Positions 25,815-34,490 of a DNA stretch of 52,831 bases are shown here, one piece after another. The translations under genes and the position numbers were made by a program. Position 1 is the first letter of the stretch, and each line of letters starts with the position of its first letter. The stretch comes from an uncultured Clostridia bacterium (GTDB taxonomy: Bacteria; Bacillota; Clostridia; Christensenellales; Borkfalkiaceae), in assembly GCA_947174415.1 (NCBI GenBank), contig CAMWIW010000011.1, forward strand, positions 1 to 52,831, written 5' to 3'. The notes under the pieces were generated by a model. It saw only the letters and a program-made list of their open reading frames with translations. It made no database searches and was not told the DNA's origin.

Positions 25815-27149
25815 TTAAACGTATCCGTATTTCTTTCTGTAACAGAGCACGAATATAAGAGTAATTATAAACGAAGCTATATCGGAGAATACGCCTGCAC
25901 ACCATACTCCGTCTATGCCCATTACAATGGGTAAAACCATTACGAAAGTAACCTGAAATACTATTGACCTTAAAAAGGATATAAGCGCCGAGACAAGTCC
26001 GTTATTCAGCGAAGTAAACAGTGAAGAACCGTAAATATTGAAACCGCAAAGCACAAAAATTACAGAATAAATTCTGAAACCGTGCACTGCAATTCCCGTT
26101 ATTTCTTCGTCGTGATTAAACATTGACATCAACGGACCAGCCAGCCCTTCCGTCAAAATAATCATTATTGCGGCGGCAACCGCTGTTACTATCAGGCTTT
26201 TTCTGAATAAGTTCTTCATTTCGTCTTTATTCTGAGCCCCGAAATGGTAACCCATAAGCGGCGCACAACCGACGGAATACCCCATAAAGATAGCGAAGAA
26301 AACCATTGCGACATAACCCATAGCCGCGTAAGCATTAACGCCGGCGTCTCCGGCTATACCGCGAATTTGATAATTATAGAGAATTACCACAACCGCAGAC
26401 GAAACGTTTGAGAAGAATTCGGAAGAGCCGTTTGTACAAGATTTCAATATCGCTTTGCCGTAAAATTTCGTTTTCGTAAGGCGCAAAAGCGAGCTGTTCT
26501 TAACTGAGAAATATATTATAGGAAAGACTCCGCCGAAAACCTGACTAGCCGCTGTTGCAACTGCCGCACCGAGAAGCCCCCAACCGCAACCCACGACAAA
26601 AACGGCGTCGAGGACCATATTAAGGACTCCGGCAGAAGCGGTAGCAATCAGACCCAAGCGGGGTTTTTCCGCCGTAACGAAGAAGCTTTGGAAAATGTTC
26701 TGTAATATAAAGAACGGTTGAGCGCCGAGAAGTATTCTTCCGTACAAAACACAGTACTCGTATATTGCACTTGTCGAACTGCCGCAAAGAAGCGCGGCAA
26801 CTGGCGCAACCACAAATTGCCCTGCAACAGCGATTACAATACCTATTGCGAGAGTAACGTACACCAAAAGTGAAAAATAATTGTTGGCTCTCTCCTTATC
26901 CCCCTCACCCAACGTTTTCGAAACGAGAGCACTTCCACCTGCACCGAGCATAAATCCAATAGAGCCTAAGACCATAAACAAAGGATATATGTACTGAATA
27001 GCCGTCAGCGCACCGTCTTCGGCGAAATTAGACACGAAAAGACCGTCCACTACGCTGTAAATCGAAGTGAACACCATCATAACCACCGAGGGCAAAACGA
27101 ATATTAAAAGTTTTTTATAGGTGAAATGGTCGGAAAGCTGTATCCTCAT
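25815..27149 (-). CDS. MATE family efflux transporter
   Basis: 444 residues, twelve membrane segments in two related halves. GLFVSNFAEDGALTAIQYIYP (with VDGLFVSN) near the first helix and SKTLGEGDKERAN in the loop after helix 3 are family markers. Drug or metabolite/cation antiport at the inner membrane; substrate unknown. The leader has its own promoter and a terminator-like hairpin (27168-27198) before the coding region, so expression may be attenuated. Confidence 0.92.
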   Translation of the reverse strand: MRIQLSDHFTYKKLLIFVLPSVVMMVFTSIYSVVDGLFVSNFAEDGALTAIQYIYPLFMVLGSIGFMLGAGGSALVSKTLGEGDKERANNYFSLLVYVTLAIGIVIAVAGQFVVAPVAALLCGSSTSAIYEYCVLYGRILLGAQPFFILQNIFQSFFVTAEKPRLGLIATASAGVLNMVLDAVFVVGCGWGLLGAAVATAASQVFGGVFPIIYFSVKNSSLLRLTKTKFYGKAILKSCTNGSSEFFSNVSSAVVVILYNYQIRGIAGDAGVNAYAAMGYVAMVFFAIFMGYSVGCAPLMGYHFGAQNKDEMKNLFRKSLIVTAVAAAIMIILTEGLAGPLMSMFNHDEEITGIAVHGFRIYSVIFVLCGFNIYGSSLFTSLNNGLVSALISFLRSIVFQVTFVMVLPIVMGIDGVWCAGVFSDIASFIITLIFVLCYRKKYGYV

Positions 27150-27167
27150 TTTTTATATCCGAAGTTT

Positions 27168-27198
27168 AAAAAAAAGACTTGCCGACAATGCGACAGGT
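27168..27198 (-). promoter_or_regulatory. Leader terminator-like hairpin of MATE gene
   Basis: Minus strand ACCTGTCG / CGGCAAGT (one mismatch, one G-U) followed by C and T8, about 25 bases after the predicted start and 20 bases before the ATG. Possible attenuator. Confidence 0.45.
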
Positions 27199-27227
27199 GC
27201 TTTTATAAACAATTGAGTATTACGACT

Positions 27228-27256
27228 ATTATATGTGGTTAATACGTATAAGTCAA
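27228..27256 (-). promoter_or_regulatory. Promoter of MATE gene
   Basis: Minus strand TTGACT (27251-27256), 17 bases, TATAAT (27228-27233). Confidence 0.8.
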
Positions 27257-27284
27257 CAAAAAAGTTAAAGGTTTTTAATATCGC

Positions 27285-27313
27285 TTGATAAACAGCAGTT
27301 TTCATTATATAAT
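27285..27313 (+). promoter_or_regulatory. Promoter of DUF3737 gene, leaderless
   Basis: TTGATA, 17-base spacer, TATAAT. Only six bases separate the -10 box from the ATG at 27320, so transcription should begin at the start codon. Confidence 0.75.
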
Positions 27314-27319
27314 ACAGTT

Positions 27320-28174
27320 ATGAAGCTACACGAAAGAAAAACGCTTGAAGGTCTTACTTTGGACGAGGAACGCGCGCTGTATAACCTGAACGACGCTGTG
27401 GTTAAAAATTGCGTCTTTGCAGGACCTGCGGACGGCGAGTCTGCACTTAAAGAGTGCAGAAACGTTGCCGTGGAGGGCTGTTCGTTCTCCCTCCGCTATC
27501 CCGTTTGGCATGCGAAAGATTTCACCGTAAGCAATTGCGATATGGACGAAAAGACCCGCGCCGCGCTTTGGTACTGCAAGAGCGGCGTTATAGACGGCTG
27601 CACTTTGGGAGGAATTAAGGCGCTGCGCGAGTGCAGTGAAATCGTTGTCAACGGTTGCAAAATAGTTTCCCCTGAGTTCGGTTGGCGTTGCCGCAATATT
27701 ATCTTGGACGACTGCGACGCCGTCAGCGAATACTTTATGTTCGAAAGCAAAAATCTTACGCTTAAAAACGTGAAGTTCAACGGGAAATATTCCTTTCAGT
27801 ACGTAAAGGACGCTTTAATAGAGGACTGCGATTTTTCTACGAAAGACGCGTTTTGGCACTCAAAGAATATTACCGTGAAAAACTCCGTTCTGCGCGGCGA
27901 ATATCTCGGGTGGTACTCGGAAGGGCTAACTTTGATAAACTGTCTTATTACGGGTACTCAGCCTTTGTGCTATTGCAAGAAGCTGACGCTTATTAATTGC
28001 CGCACGGAAGGTTGCGATTTGTCTTTCGAATACTCCGACGTTAAAGCTGACATTTCAGGCGAGGTTCTCTCGGTTAAAAATCCCAAAAAGGGGCGAATCG
28101 TTGCGGACGGATACGGAGAGATAATATTCGACTCTTCTCTCTACCCTTGTAAAGGCAAGGTTTTGAAAAGATAA
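27320..28174 (+). CDS. DUF3737 beta-helix protein
   Basis: 284 residues matching DUF3737. Short repeats of the form xxIxNCxxxG/xxVxxCDF run through the whole chain (for example VEGCSF, VSNCDM, IDGCTL, VNGCKI), giving a right-handed parallel beta-helix with Cys/Asp-rich turns and many Trp/Tyr. Cytosolic by lack of a signal. Function unknown; family members often occur singly. No ribosome site is present, and the promoter position predicts a leaderless mRNA. Confidence 0.88.
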   Translation: MKLHERKTLEGLTLDEERALYNLNDAVVKNCVFAGPADGESALKECRNVAVEGCSFSLRYPVWHAKDFTVSNCDMDEKTRAALWYCKSGVIDGCTLGGIKALRECSEIVVNGCKIVSPEFGWRCRNIILDDCDAVSEYFMFESKNLTLKNVKFNGKYSFQYVKDALIEDCDFSTKDAFWHSKNITVKNSVLRGEYLGWYSEGLTLINCLITGTQPLCYCKKLTLINCRTEGCDLSFEYSDVKADISGEVLSVKNPKKGRIVADGYGEIIFDSSLYPCKGKVLKR

Positions 28175-28177
28175 TAT

Positions 28178-28206
28178 AAGCCCCTGCGCAGTTTGCGCAG
28201 GGGCTT
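28178..28206 (+). terminator. Terminator of DUF3737 gene
   Basis: A 13-bp perfect stem AAGCCCCTGCGCA / TGCGCAGGGGCTT, loop GTT, then TCTTTATT. Confidence 0.85.
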
Positions 28207-28238
28207 TCTTTATTCAACTTTATGCATAAAAAGGAGAT

Positions 28239-28445
28239 TGTGGATAAAAATATACAAAAATATAAAATATTATGTCGAAAATTGGCGTATTTAAGACTTT
28301 TTTGCGTGATTGTTAATAACTTGTGGATAACTTTCTTGCATATATTCATTCAAGAACTTTCTTAACAAAATATTGTGGACAACTTTTGGTGGATAACCCT
28401 ACCCGTTTTAGCTCGAAAACAAGCGTTTGGGGGCAGTTATCCACA
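28239..28445. promoter_or_regulatory. Cluster of five DnaA boxes
   Basis: Three perfect TTATCCACA boxes at 28239-28247 (minus), 28322-28330 (minus) and 28437-28445 (plus), and two with one mismatch at 28374-28382 and 28388-28396 (both minus). All lie in 207 bases of the 344-base gene-free gap between the DUF3737 and dnaJ genes, with an AT-rich tract at 28244-28275. No dnaA, dnaN or parAB genes are nearby. It may be an origin, a DnaA-titrating site or a DnaA-controlled region; no gene starts inside it. Confidence 0.8.
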
Positions 28446-28465
28446 ATTTCTCTAAATATAATATG

Positions 28466-28491
28466 AAGCGGCAAGCCGAAACTTGCCGCTT
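28466..28491. terminator. Hairpin behind dnaJ
   Basis: AAGCGGCAAG / CTTGCCGCTT, loop of six. T-rich mainly on the plus strand; probably the dnaJ terminator region. Confidence 0.6.
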
Positions 28492-28518
28492 TTATAAATA
28501 TTTATTAAATAATAATTT

Positions 28519-29676
28519 TTACTGCTTTTCGACTTTTCTGCCGTAAACTGCCGAAACGTTGTTTGCAAACTTCTGCATTTTGTCGCAGGACTTTAAAGGT
28601 ACGCTGCTTTCGAATTCGTCAAGCTTCTTAGATTGCTCGCGCGAGAGCTTCTGGGGCACGTCGATTTCAACCGTTACGTAAAGGTTTCCCGTGCCGTGTA
28701 TGGTCTTAACCCCTTTGCCGCGCAGACAAAAGCGCGTACCGCTCGGGGTACATTCGGGCACTGTAAGCTCGGTAGTGTCGTCCACGGCAGGCACTTGAAT
28801 TTTACCGCCACAAACCGCCGTCTTGTAGGAAATAGGTACTGTTACGTACAAATCCCTGTCCTCGCGGTGCAAAAGCTTATGCGGTTCGATTTGGAAATTT
28901 ATATACAAATCTCCGCTATCGCCGCCCGCACCCGCTGCGTGTCCGTAGCCGCGCTTCCTTAAAGAACTGTCTCTGTCCACGCCCGCGGGAATATTGACCG
29001 AAAAGCGGGTTTCCTTGCGCTGATAGCCCTTACCCTTGCAGTCGGGACACTTATCTATGATTTTCTTACCCGTGCCGCCGCAATCGGGACAGCCCGCGAC
29101 CTGAATGGTTCTGCCGAATATGGTGTCCTGTTGGAACTTCACCCTGCCGCTGCCGCCGCAACGGGAACATTTCTGATACGCCGTGCCGCCCTTTGCACCC
29201 GTGCCGTTACACGAAGAGCACGGCTCGTTGCGCATATAGCTGACCGTCTTAGTGCAGCCCTTTATCGCGTCGAGGAATGACAGGTTTATCGTCTGATGTA
29301 TATCCGCGCCGCGCGGCGTTGCGGTTTGCGCGCTTCCGCCCATTCCGCCGCCTAAGCCGCCGCCGAATACGGAATTGATAATATCCTCGAAGCCACCCAT
29401 TCCGCCGCCGAAACCGCCGAAGCCGCCGCCGAAAGGATTGCCTCCTCCCATACCGGGGTGTTCGAGTTCGTAGTCGTACTGTTTTCGCTTATTCTCGTCC
29501 GAAAGAACTTCGTTCGCTTCGTTTATCTCTTTGAACTTCTCGGCCGCAGCCGCGTCGTTCGGGTGAAAGTCGGGGTGATACTGCTTTGCAAGTTTTCTGT
29601 ACGCCGACTTTATTTCGTCTTGGGACGCCGTTTTTGAAACGCCGAGAACGTCGTAATAGTTTTTCTTGTCTGCCAT
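28519..29676 (-). CDS. dnaJ: Chaperone DnaJ
   Basis: 385 residues. J domain (1-70) with YHPDFHP, Gly/Phe-rich linker (about 75-115), four CxxCxGxG zinc repeats ([32 protein letters not shown]) and the C-terminal substrate-binding part. It delivers clients to DnaK and stimulates its ATPase. A hairpin separates it from dnaK upstream. Confidence 0.97.
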   Translation of the reverse strand: MADKKNYYDVLGVSKTASQDEIKSAYRKLAKQYHPDFHPNDAAAAEKFKEINEANEVLSDENKRKQYDYELEHPGMGGGNPFGGGFGGFGGGMGGFEDIINSVFGGGLGGGMGGSAQTATPRGADIHQTINLSFLDAIKGCTKTVSYMRNEPCSSCNGTGAKGGTAYQKCSRCGGSGRVKFQQDTIFGRTIQVAGCPDCGGTGKKIIDKCPDCKGKGYQRKETRFSVNIPAGVDRDSSLRKRGYGHAAGAGGDSGDLYINFQIEPHKLLHREDRDLYVTVPISYKTAVCGGKIQVPAVDDTTELTVPECTPSGTRFCLRGKGVKTIHGTGNLYVTVEIDVPQKLSREQSKKLDEFESSVPLKSCDKMQKFANNVSAVYGRKVEKQ

Positions 29677-29693
29677 AATGTTAAAAACCGCTT

Positions 29694-29722
29694 AAAGGGG
29701 TGTTGCGGAACACCCCTTTATT
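29694..29722. terminator. Hairpin between dnaK and dnaJ
   Basis: AAGGGGTGTT / AACACCCCTT, loop GCGG. The T-rich side is on the plus strand; on the minus strand it precedes dnaJ and could lower dnaJ expression relative to dnaK. Confidence 0.5.
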
Positions 29723-29735
29723 TTATTTTGTTTTA

Positions 29736-31526
29736 TTATTTGTGCTGGGTGAACTCGGTATCGTCACCGCCGTTTCCGCCGTTAGGGTTACCGCCCGCCT
29801 GCTGATACATTTTAGCAACTACGGGTTGAACTTCGTTCGAAAGGGTGTCGATAGCTGCCTTTATGCGGTCGTTATCTCCGCTTTCAAGCTCGGTCTTTGC
29901 TTTTGCAATAGCGTCCTCTACAGTCTTTTTATCGTCGTCGGAAAGCTTGTCGCCCGCCTCTTTAACCGTCTTTTCAAGACCGTCAATCATGCCTTCGAGG
30001 TTGTTCTTGTTGTCTACGGCTTCCTTGCGCTTTTTGTCCTCTTCGGCGTACTTTTCCGCGTCCTTAACGGCTTTGTCGATATCCTCGTCAGAGAGATTGG
30101 TTGATGCGGTTATCGTAATGTTAGTGCTCTTACCCGTGCCCAAATCCTTTGCCGTAACGTTCACGATACCGTTAGCGTCAACGTCGAAAGTAACTTCAAT
30201 CTGAGGCACTCCGCGAGGTGCGGGGGGAATATCCGTAAGCATAAACTTACCAAGCGATTTGTTATCTCTCGCAAACTTTCTTTCACCCTGCAAAACGTTG
30301 ATTTCAACGCCGGGCTGATTATCTGCCGCAGTAGAGAAGATTTGGCTCTTCTTGACGGGGATAGTCGTATTTCTCTCGATTAACGGGGTGGATACGCCGC
30401 CCAACGTTTCGATACCTAAGGTCAAGGGCATAACGTCGAGAAGAAGAACGTCCTTAACCTCGCCCGATAAAACGCCGCCCTGAATTGCCGCGCCTATCGC
30501 AACGCACTCGTCGGGGTTGATACCCTTGAAGGGTTCTTTACCCGTAACCTGCTTTACTTTATCGAATACGGCGGGGATACGCGTTGAACCGCCCACCATT
30601 ATAACCTTTGTAATTTCGCTGTATGAAAGCCCCGCGTCGCTCATAGCCTTTCTCATAGGCTCTACGGTGCGCTCTACGAGGTCGGAAGTCAGGCTGTCAA
30701 ACTTTTGCTTGGAAATATCGATGTCGAGGTGTTGGGGCGCGCCGTCAACAACCGTAATGAAAGGAAGGTTGACGTTGGTGGTGCTCATACCCGAAAGCTC
30801 TATCTTAGCTTTCTCTGCCGCCTCTTTTAACCTCTGCATTGCCATTTTGTCTTTAGAAAGGTCAACGCCCGTATCCTTTTTAAAGGTTTCTACGAGGTAA
30901 TCGATTACCTTGTTATCAAAGTCGTCGCCGCCGAGATGCGTATCGCCGTTGGTTGCAAGAACTTCGAACACGCCGTCGCCTATTTCGAGAATGGAAACGT
31001 CGAACGTGCCGCCGCCGAGGTCGTAAATCATAACCTTTTGGCTGCCCTCTTGCTTGTCGAGACCGTAAGCAAGCGCAGCCGCCGTCGGCTCGTTGATAAT
31101 GCGGAGAACGTTAAGTCCTGCGATTTTACCCGCGTCCTTAGTTGCCTGACGCTGACTGTCGTTAAAGTATGCGGGGCAGGTAATTACCGCGTCGGTAACT
31201 TTGCCGCCGAGATAAGCCTCTGCGTCGGTTTTCAGCTTTGAAAGTATCATTGCCGAAATTTCCTGAGGAGAATAGCCCTTTTCGATATTGACTTTATAAG
31301 CCTCTCCCATATGACGCTTGATTGAAATAACGGTCTTATCGGGTGAAGCGACTGCAAGTCTCTTTGCTGCCTGTCCTACTATACGGCTGCCGTCAGCCTT
31401 GAAAGATACGACCGAGGGGGTCGTTCTGTTGCCCTCGCTGTTAGCGATAACTACGGGCTCGCCGCCTTCCATAACGGCAACGCACGAGTTGGTCGTTCCT
31501 AAATCTATACCTATTACTTTTCCCAT
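29736..31526 (-). CDS. dnaK: Chaperone DnaK (Hsp70)
   Basis: 596 residues. N-terminus [17 protein letters not shown], linker [19 protein letters not shown] and substrate domain are all intact. The C-terminal tail is Gly/Asn-rich ([10 protein letters not shown]). ATP-driven folding chaperone. Preceded by grpE after a 155-base spacer holding a repeat-like hairpin. Confidence 0.98.
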   Translation of the reverse strand: MGKVIGIDLGTTNSCVAVMEGGEPVVIANSEGNRTTPSVVSFKADGSRIVGQAAKRLAVASPDKTVISIKRHMGEAYKVNIEKGYSPQEISAMILSKLKTDAEAYLGGKVTDAVITCPAYFNDSQRQATKDAGKIAGLNVLRIINEPTAAALAYGLDKQEGSQKVMIYDLGGGTFDVSILEIGDGVFEVLATNGDTHLGGDDFDNKVIDYLVETFKKDTGVDLSKDKMAMQRLKEAAEKAKIELSGMSTTNVNLPFITVVDGAPQHLDIDISKQKFDSLTSDLVERTVEPMRKAMSDAGLSYSEITKVIMVGGSTRIPAVFDKVKQVTGKEPFKGINPDECVAIGAAIQGGVLSGEVKDVLLLDVMPLTLGIETLGGVSTPLIERNTTIPVKKSQIFSTAADNQPGVEINVLQGERKFARDNKSLGKFMLTDIPPAPRGVPQIEVTFDVDANGIVNVTAKDLGTGKSTNITITASTNLSDEDIDKAVKDAEKYAEEDKKRKEAVDNKNNLEGMIDGLEKTVKEAGDKLSDDDKKTVEDAIAKAKTELESGDNDRIKAAIDTLSNEVQPVVAKMYQQAGGNPNGGNGGDDTEFTQHK

Positions 31527-31582
31527 AATATTTACACTCCTTTTGATAACAAAATTTAAATTCTTAGTTGCAGAGAAACAAG

Positions 31583-31660
31583 CAGAACAAGGCGCGCAAG
31601 CATTTACGAGGGGAGTTTACTTTGCGTAAATAACCCAAAATAAAGCGGAGCGCAACGCCG
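31583..31660. repeat. Imperfect palindromic intergenic repeat
   Basis: Between grpE and dnaK. AAGGCGCGC...GCGCAACGCC-type outer arms surround ATTTACG/CGTAAAT. The part AGTTTACTTTGCGTAAATAA can be lined up with AGTGAACTTAACGCAGTATT at about 32430, suggesting a shared repeat family. Confidence 0.4.
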
Positions 31661-31681
31661 TAATGCGCCGTTTATATGCGA

Positions 31682-32206
31682 CTAAATAGTTACGGCTACC
31701 TGCGCGTAACGGATAACCTTTCCGTCCTTCGCCTTATAGCCTTTCTTTAAAACCTGTTTGACTTTGTTGGGTTCTTCGCCGTCTGCGCAAGGGAAGTTTA
31801 AAACGGCTTCCATTACACCCTCGTCAAATTCCGCACCGACTTCTACGGGAATTTCTTCAACGCCGAGTGAGGACAGTATCGTTGCAAAGCTTTTTATAAC
31901 CTTGTCAATCCCCGCTTTGGTCTTTTCGTCCGTCGCGCCGTCAAGAGCGTAACCGAAGTTATCCGCAACGGGCAAAAGCTTTAAAACCGCTTCCGCCGCG
32001 CCGTCCTGATAGGCCTTGGAAACGGCGGCTTGGTTGCGCTTTCTGTAATTATCGTACTCGGCTGAAACCGCGTACCACTTGCGTTTATAATCCTCAGCAA
32101 GGGCGTTTGCCTTTTCAAGCTCGGAAGGTTCTTTCGCCTCCGCTTCTTCAACCACTTCGTTTTCCTCGTCGGGATTATGCTTTAATTCGTCTTTCTTCTT
32201 TGCCAT
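31682..32206 (-). CDS. grpE: Nucleotide exchange factor GrpE
   Basis: 174 residues. The acidic, disordered N-terminus is followed by the coiled coil with YRKRNQ and a C-terminal beta domain ending GYKAKDGKVIRYAQVAV, the GrpE hallmark. First of grpE-dnaK-dnaJ. There is no hrcA gene or CIRCE element upstream in the window. A MITE-like element fills its upstream region. Confidence 0.94.
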   Translation of the reverse strand: MAKKKDELKHNPDEENEVVEEAEAKEPSELEKANALAEDYKRKWYAVSAEYDNYRKRNQAAVSKAYQDGAAEAVLKLLPVADNFGYALDGATDEKTKAGIDKVIKSFATILSSLGVEEIPVEVGAEFDEGVMEAVLNFPCADGEEPNKVKQVLKKGYKAKDGKVIRYAQVAVTI

Positions 32207-32224
32207 TTTTTATCTCACAGTTTT

Positions 32225-32500
32225 ACCCGATGACAACCCCAAGAGAACACATCTAAACCCATCTTTTGGTTGCCCTTTGCACGGTGCGCTCTTATAGTAT
32301 GTCAAATACTATTGCGCTCGCCCCGTACAAAGCTCATTCCAAATTATGCGGTTTAGACGCTTTGCGATTTTATGAGATAGATTTCGAGAGAAGACAAGGC
32401 AAGTACACGTAGCCGTATTGAATATACGGCAAGTGAACTTAACGCAGTATTATCCGAAATATATACATAAAATTGTGCTTTGTTGGGGTTGTCATCGGGT
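32225..32500. mobile_element. MITE-like element with 18-bp terminal inverted repeats
   Basis: Perfect 18-base inverted repeats ACCCGATGACAACCCCAA (32225-32242) and its complement (32483-32500) bound 276 bases with no gene. Internal palindromes include ATAGTAT/ATACTAT (about 32297-32315) and a hairpin GCCGTAT/ATACGGC flanked by AAGTaCAC/GTGaACTT. No clear target duplication is seen. It occupies nearly all of the 398-base gap between grpE and the serine dehydratase gene. Confidence 0.6.
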
Positions 32501-32569
32501 ATCTACATTATTAATATAAAACTTTCTTCGCGCACTTAAACAAAAAAGTTACATATTTTTTTATACGCG

Positions 32570-32598
32570 TTGACAATTTTACCGCTTAGGTTTAAAAT
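32570..32598 (+). promoter_or_regulatory. Promoter of L-serine dehydratase, leaderless
   Basis: TTGACA (32570-32575), 17-base spacer, TAAAAT (32593-32598). The ATG follows after six bases, so the start of transcription should be at or next to the ATG. Confidence 0.75.
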
Positions 32599-32604
32599 TA
32601 AAGT

Positions 32605-33831
32605 ATGCAATCCCTTCGCGAAATTTATAAAATCGGAAGAGGTCCTTCCTCTTCCCACACCATAGGACCTGAAAGGGCGATTAAAATTATGCGCTCGCTG
32701 TACCCAAAAGCCGACTTTTTTAAAGTTACGCTTTACGGCTCGCTTGCATTAACGGGCGAAGGGCACGGCACACAGACCGTAATTACGAAGACGGCGAAAC
32801 CCGCAAAATGCGAGGTCTTATTCGACGCGCAAACTCCTTGCTCCGTCCATCCCAACACGATGGATATCGAGGCGTACAAGGGAGATACCCTTCTTGAAAA
32901 AAAGCGCGTTTACAGCGTTGGCGGCGGCACTGTCGTATTCGACGGCGAGCCGACCGATAAATACGAGAAATACGCAGACGACAACATTTACCCTCTCAAT
33001 ACTTACACCGAAATTTCCGACTTTTGCAAGGCGCACAATATGCGGCTTTGGCAATATGCGGAAAAATGCGAGGGCAAGGAAATTTTCGACTTTCTTCTCA
33101 CCGTTTGGGAGAGAATGAAACAAACTATTCACGAGGGACTTGCCGTTTCGGGTACTTTACCGGGGGTTCTCGGCACTAAAAGACGGGCGCAGAAGCTTTT
33201 TAACCAGCGCCACATTGACGAATCCGCACAAACGCGCGAAAACAGACTTGTTTGTTCATACGCTTTTGCGACGGGCGAACAGAACGCTGCGGGAGGAATT
33301 ATAGTAACCGCCCCCACTTGCGGCGCGTGCGGCGTCGTGCCGTCCGTTCTCAAATATATGCAGGACGAACGCGGGTTTTCGGACGAGCAAATCGTGCACG
33401 CTCTTGCCGCGGGCGGAATTATAGGAAATCTGATAAAGAAAAACGCCTCTATAAGCGGGGCGGAATGTGGGTGTCAGGCGGAGATAGGCTCGGCTTGTTC
33501 GATGGCGGCGGCAGCTTTGGCTGAACTCTTTGAAATGGGCTTGGGACAAATAGAGTACGCGGCGGAAGTTGCAATGGAGCACCATTTAGGACTAACTTGC
33601 GACCCCATTGCGGGGCTCGTACAGATACCCTGCATCGAGAGAAACGCCGTTGCCGCAATGCGCGCGATTAACGCTTTATCCCTTGCAAACTTCCTTGCGG
33701 ACAGCCGCAAAATCAGTTTCGATATAATCGTGAAAACCATGTACAACACTGGGCGCGACCTTCTGAACAGCTACCGCGAAACCTCGTCGGGCGGACTTGC
33801 AAGATATTACGAATTACCGAAAAAAAGGTAA
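32605..33831 (+). CDS. Single-chain Fe-S L-serine ammonia-lyase
   Basis: 408 residues. L-serine to pyruvate and ammonia. The N-terminal beta domain (1-about 150) has GPSSSHTIGP, and the alpha domain has TCGACGVVP, CGCQAEIGSACSM and the downstream HHLGLTCDP, which supply the 4Fe-4S cluster cysteines and substrate contacts. The two domains, separate subunits in Bacillus, are fused here. No ribosome site; promoter position predicts a leaderless mRNA. Confidence 0.95.
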   Translation: MQSLREIYKIGRGPSSSHTIGPERAIKIMRSLYPKADFFKVTLYGSLALTGEGHGTQTVITKTAKPAKCEVLFDAQTPCSVHPNTMDIEAYKGDTLLEKKRVYSVGGGTVVFDGEPTDKYEKYADDNIYPLNTYTEISDFCKAHNMRLWQYAEKCEGKEIFDFLLTVWERMKQTIHEGLAVSGTLPGVLGTKRRAQKLFNQRHIDESAQTRENRLVCSYAFATGEQNAAGGIIVTAPTCGACGVVPSVLKYMQDERGFSDEQIVHALAAGGIIGNLIKKNASISGAECGCQAEIGSACSMAAAALAELFEMGLGQIEYAAEVAMEHHLGLTCDPIAGLVQIPCIERNAVAAMRAINALSLANFLADSRKISFDIIVKTMYNTGRDLLNSYRETSSGGLARYYELPKKR

Positions 33832-33833
33832 AG

Positions 33834-33861
33834 AAAAACCCGTTCAACCGAACGGGTTTTT
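33834..33861 (+). terminator. Terminator of serine dehydratase gene
   Basis: AAAAACCCGTTC / GAACGGGTTTTT, loop AACC. Confidence 0.85.
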
Positions 33862-33863
33862 TA

Positions 33864-34350
33864 TTAATTTTGTGCGCTGTATACAATATTTTTTACTTGG
33901 ATAAATATTGCTCCGTAATACTCATAGTAAGTTCCTTTGTGGACAAATATGCCCAAAGGAATATGCGTTACCGCTCCGTCTTTATAATAGATTTCCACGG
34001 AACACAGGTTACCGCCGTAAAGTCCGCTTTGATCGTCCATTTTTTTCACTAAGGAGTTTTGAAGCAACGTGTAAATATTGGCAATAGTTTTATTGTCCGT
34101 TATCTCAATAGTCAACGGTTTATCTTCCACCAACTGATTACCGTCTATATAGTTTATCTGAGTTATGGATTCGTCGTTTAGTACTTGTACTAATCTGCTA
34201 TAAGGCTCAAAGTCATATAAATTATATACTTTGTTTTTATCTATATACTTTGTTTTTATCTATTTGCCAAAGACAAACGCCCAAAGCTATCCCTTCCGCC
34301 AGTATGAAAAAACTTAATACAACGCTAACGATTATTAACTTCTTATTCAT
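33864..34350 (-). pseudogene. Membrane-anchored hypothetical gene broken by 19-bp duplication
   Basis: ATG at 34350 opens MNKKLIIVSVVLSFFILAEG, an N-terminal membrane anchor. After 37 codons the frame hits a stop because a 19-base unit is present twice (34224-34242 and 34243-34261). Removing one copy restores a continuous 155-residue frame to the stop at 33864, through QIDKNKVYNLYDFEPYSRL and the tail ending QVKNIVYSAQN. The tail (EIYYKDGAVTHIPLGIFVHK) faintly resembles DUF5301. Function unknown. As written, the product would be truncated. Confidence 0.85.
34224..34261. repeat. Exact 19-bp tandem duplication
   Basis: Two copies of ATATACTTTGTTTTTATCT, back to back, inside the broken gene. 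19 is not a multiple of three. Confidence 0.95.
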
Positions 34351-34454
34351 TTATATTACCTATTTTAAAATGATGTCCCCCAAAAGAATGAATCATTATC
34401 GTACGATAATGACATTATAAATCCGACCACGAATAATGTCAATACCGTTAAAAT

Positions 34455-34490
34455 AAAATCCGCCCGCGCAAGTATGCGCGGGCGGATTTT
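34455..34490 (-). terminator. Terminator of second MATE gene
   Basis: A 16-bp perfect stem AAAATCCGCCCGCGCA with its complement, loop of four. Confidence 0.85.

Noticed and set aside
28239-28445. Calling the DnaA-box cluster the chromosomal origin
   Set aside because: No dnaA, dnaN, gyr or parAB genes nearby and no change of gene direction at this point; only whole-genome skew or read depth can decide.
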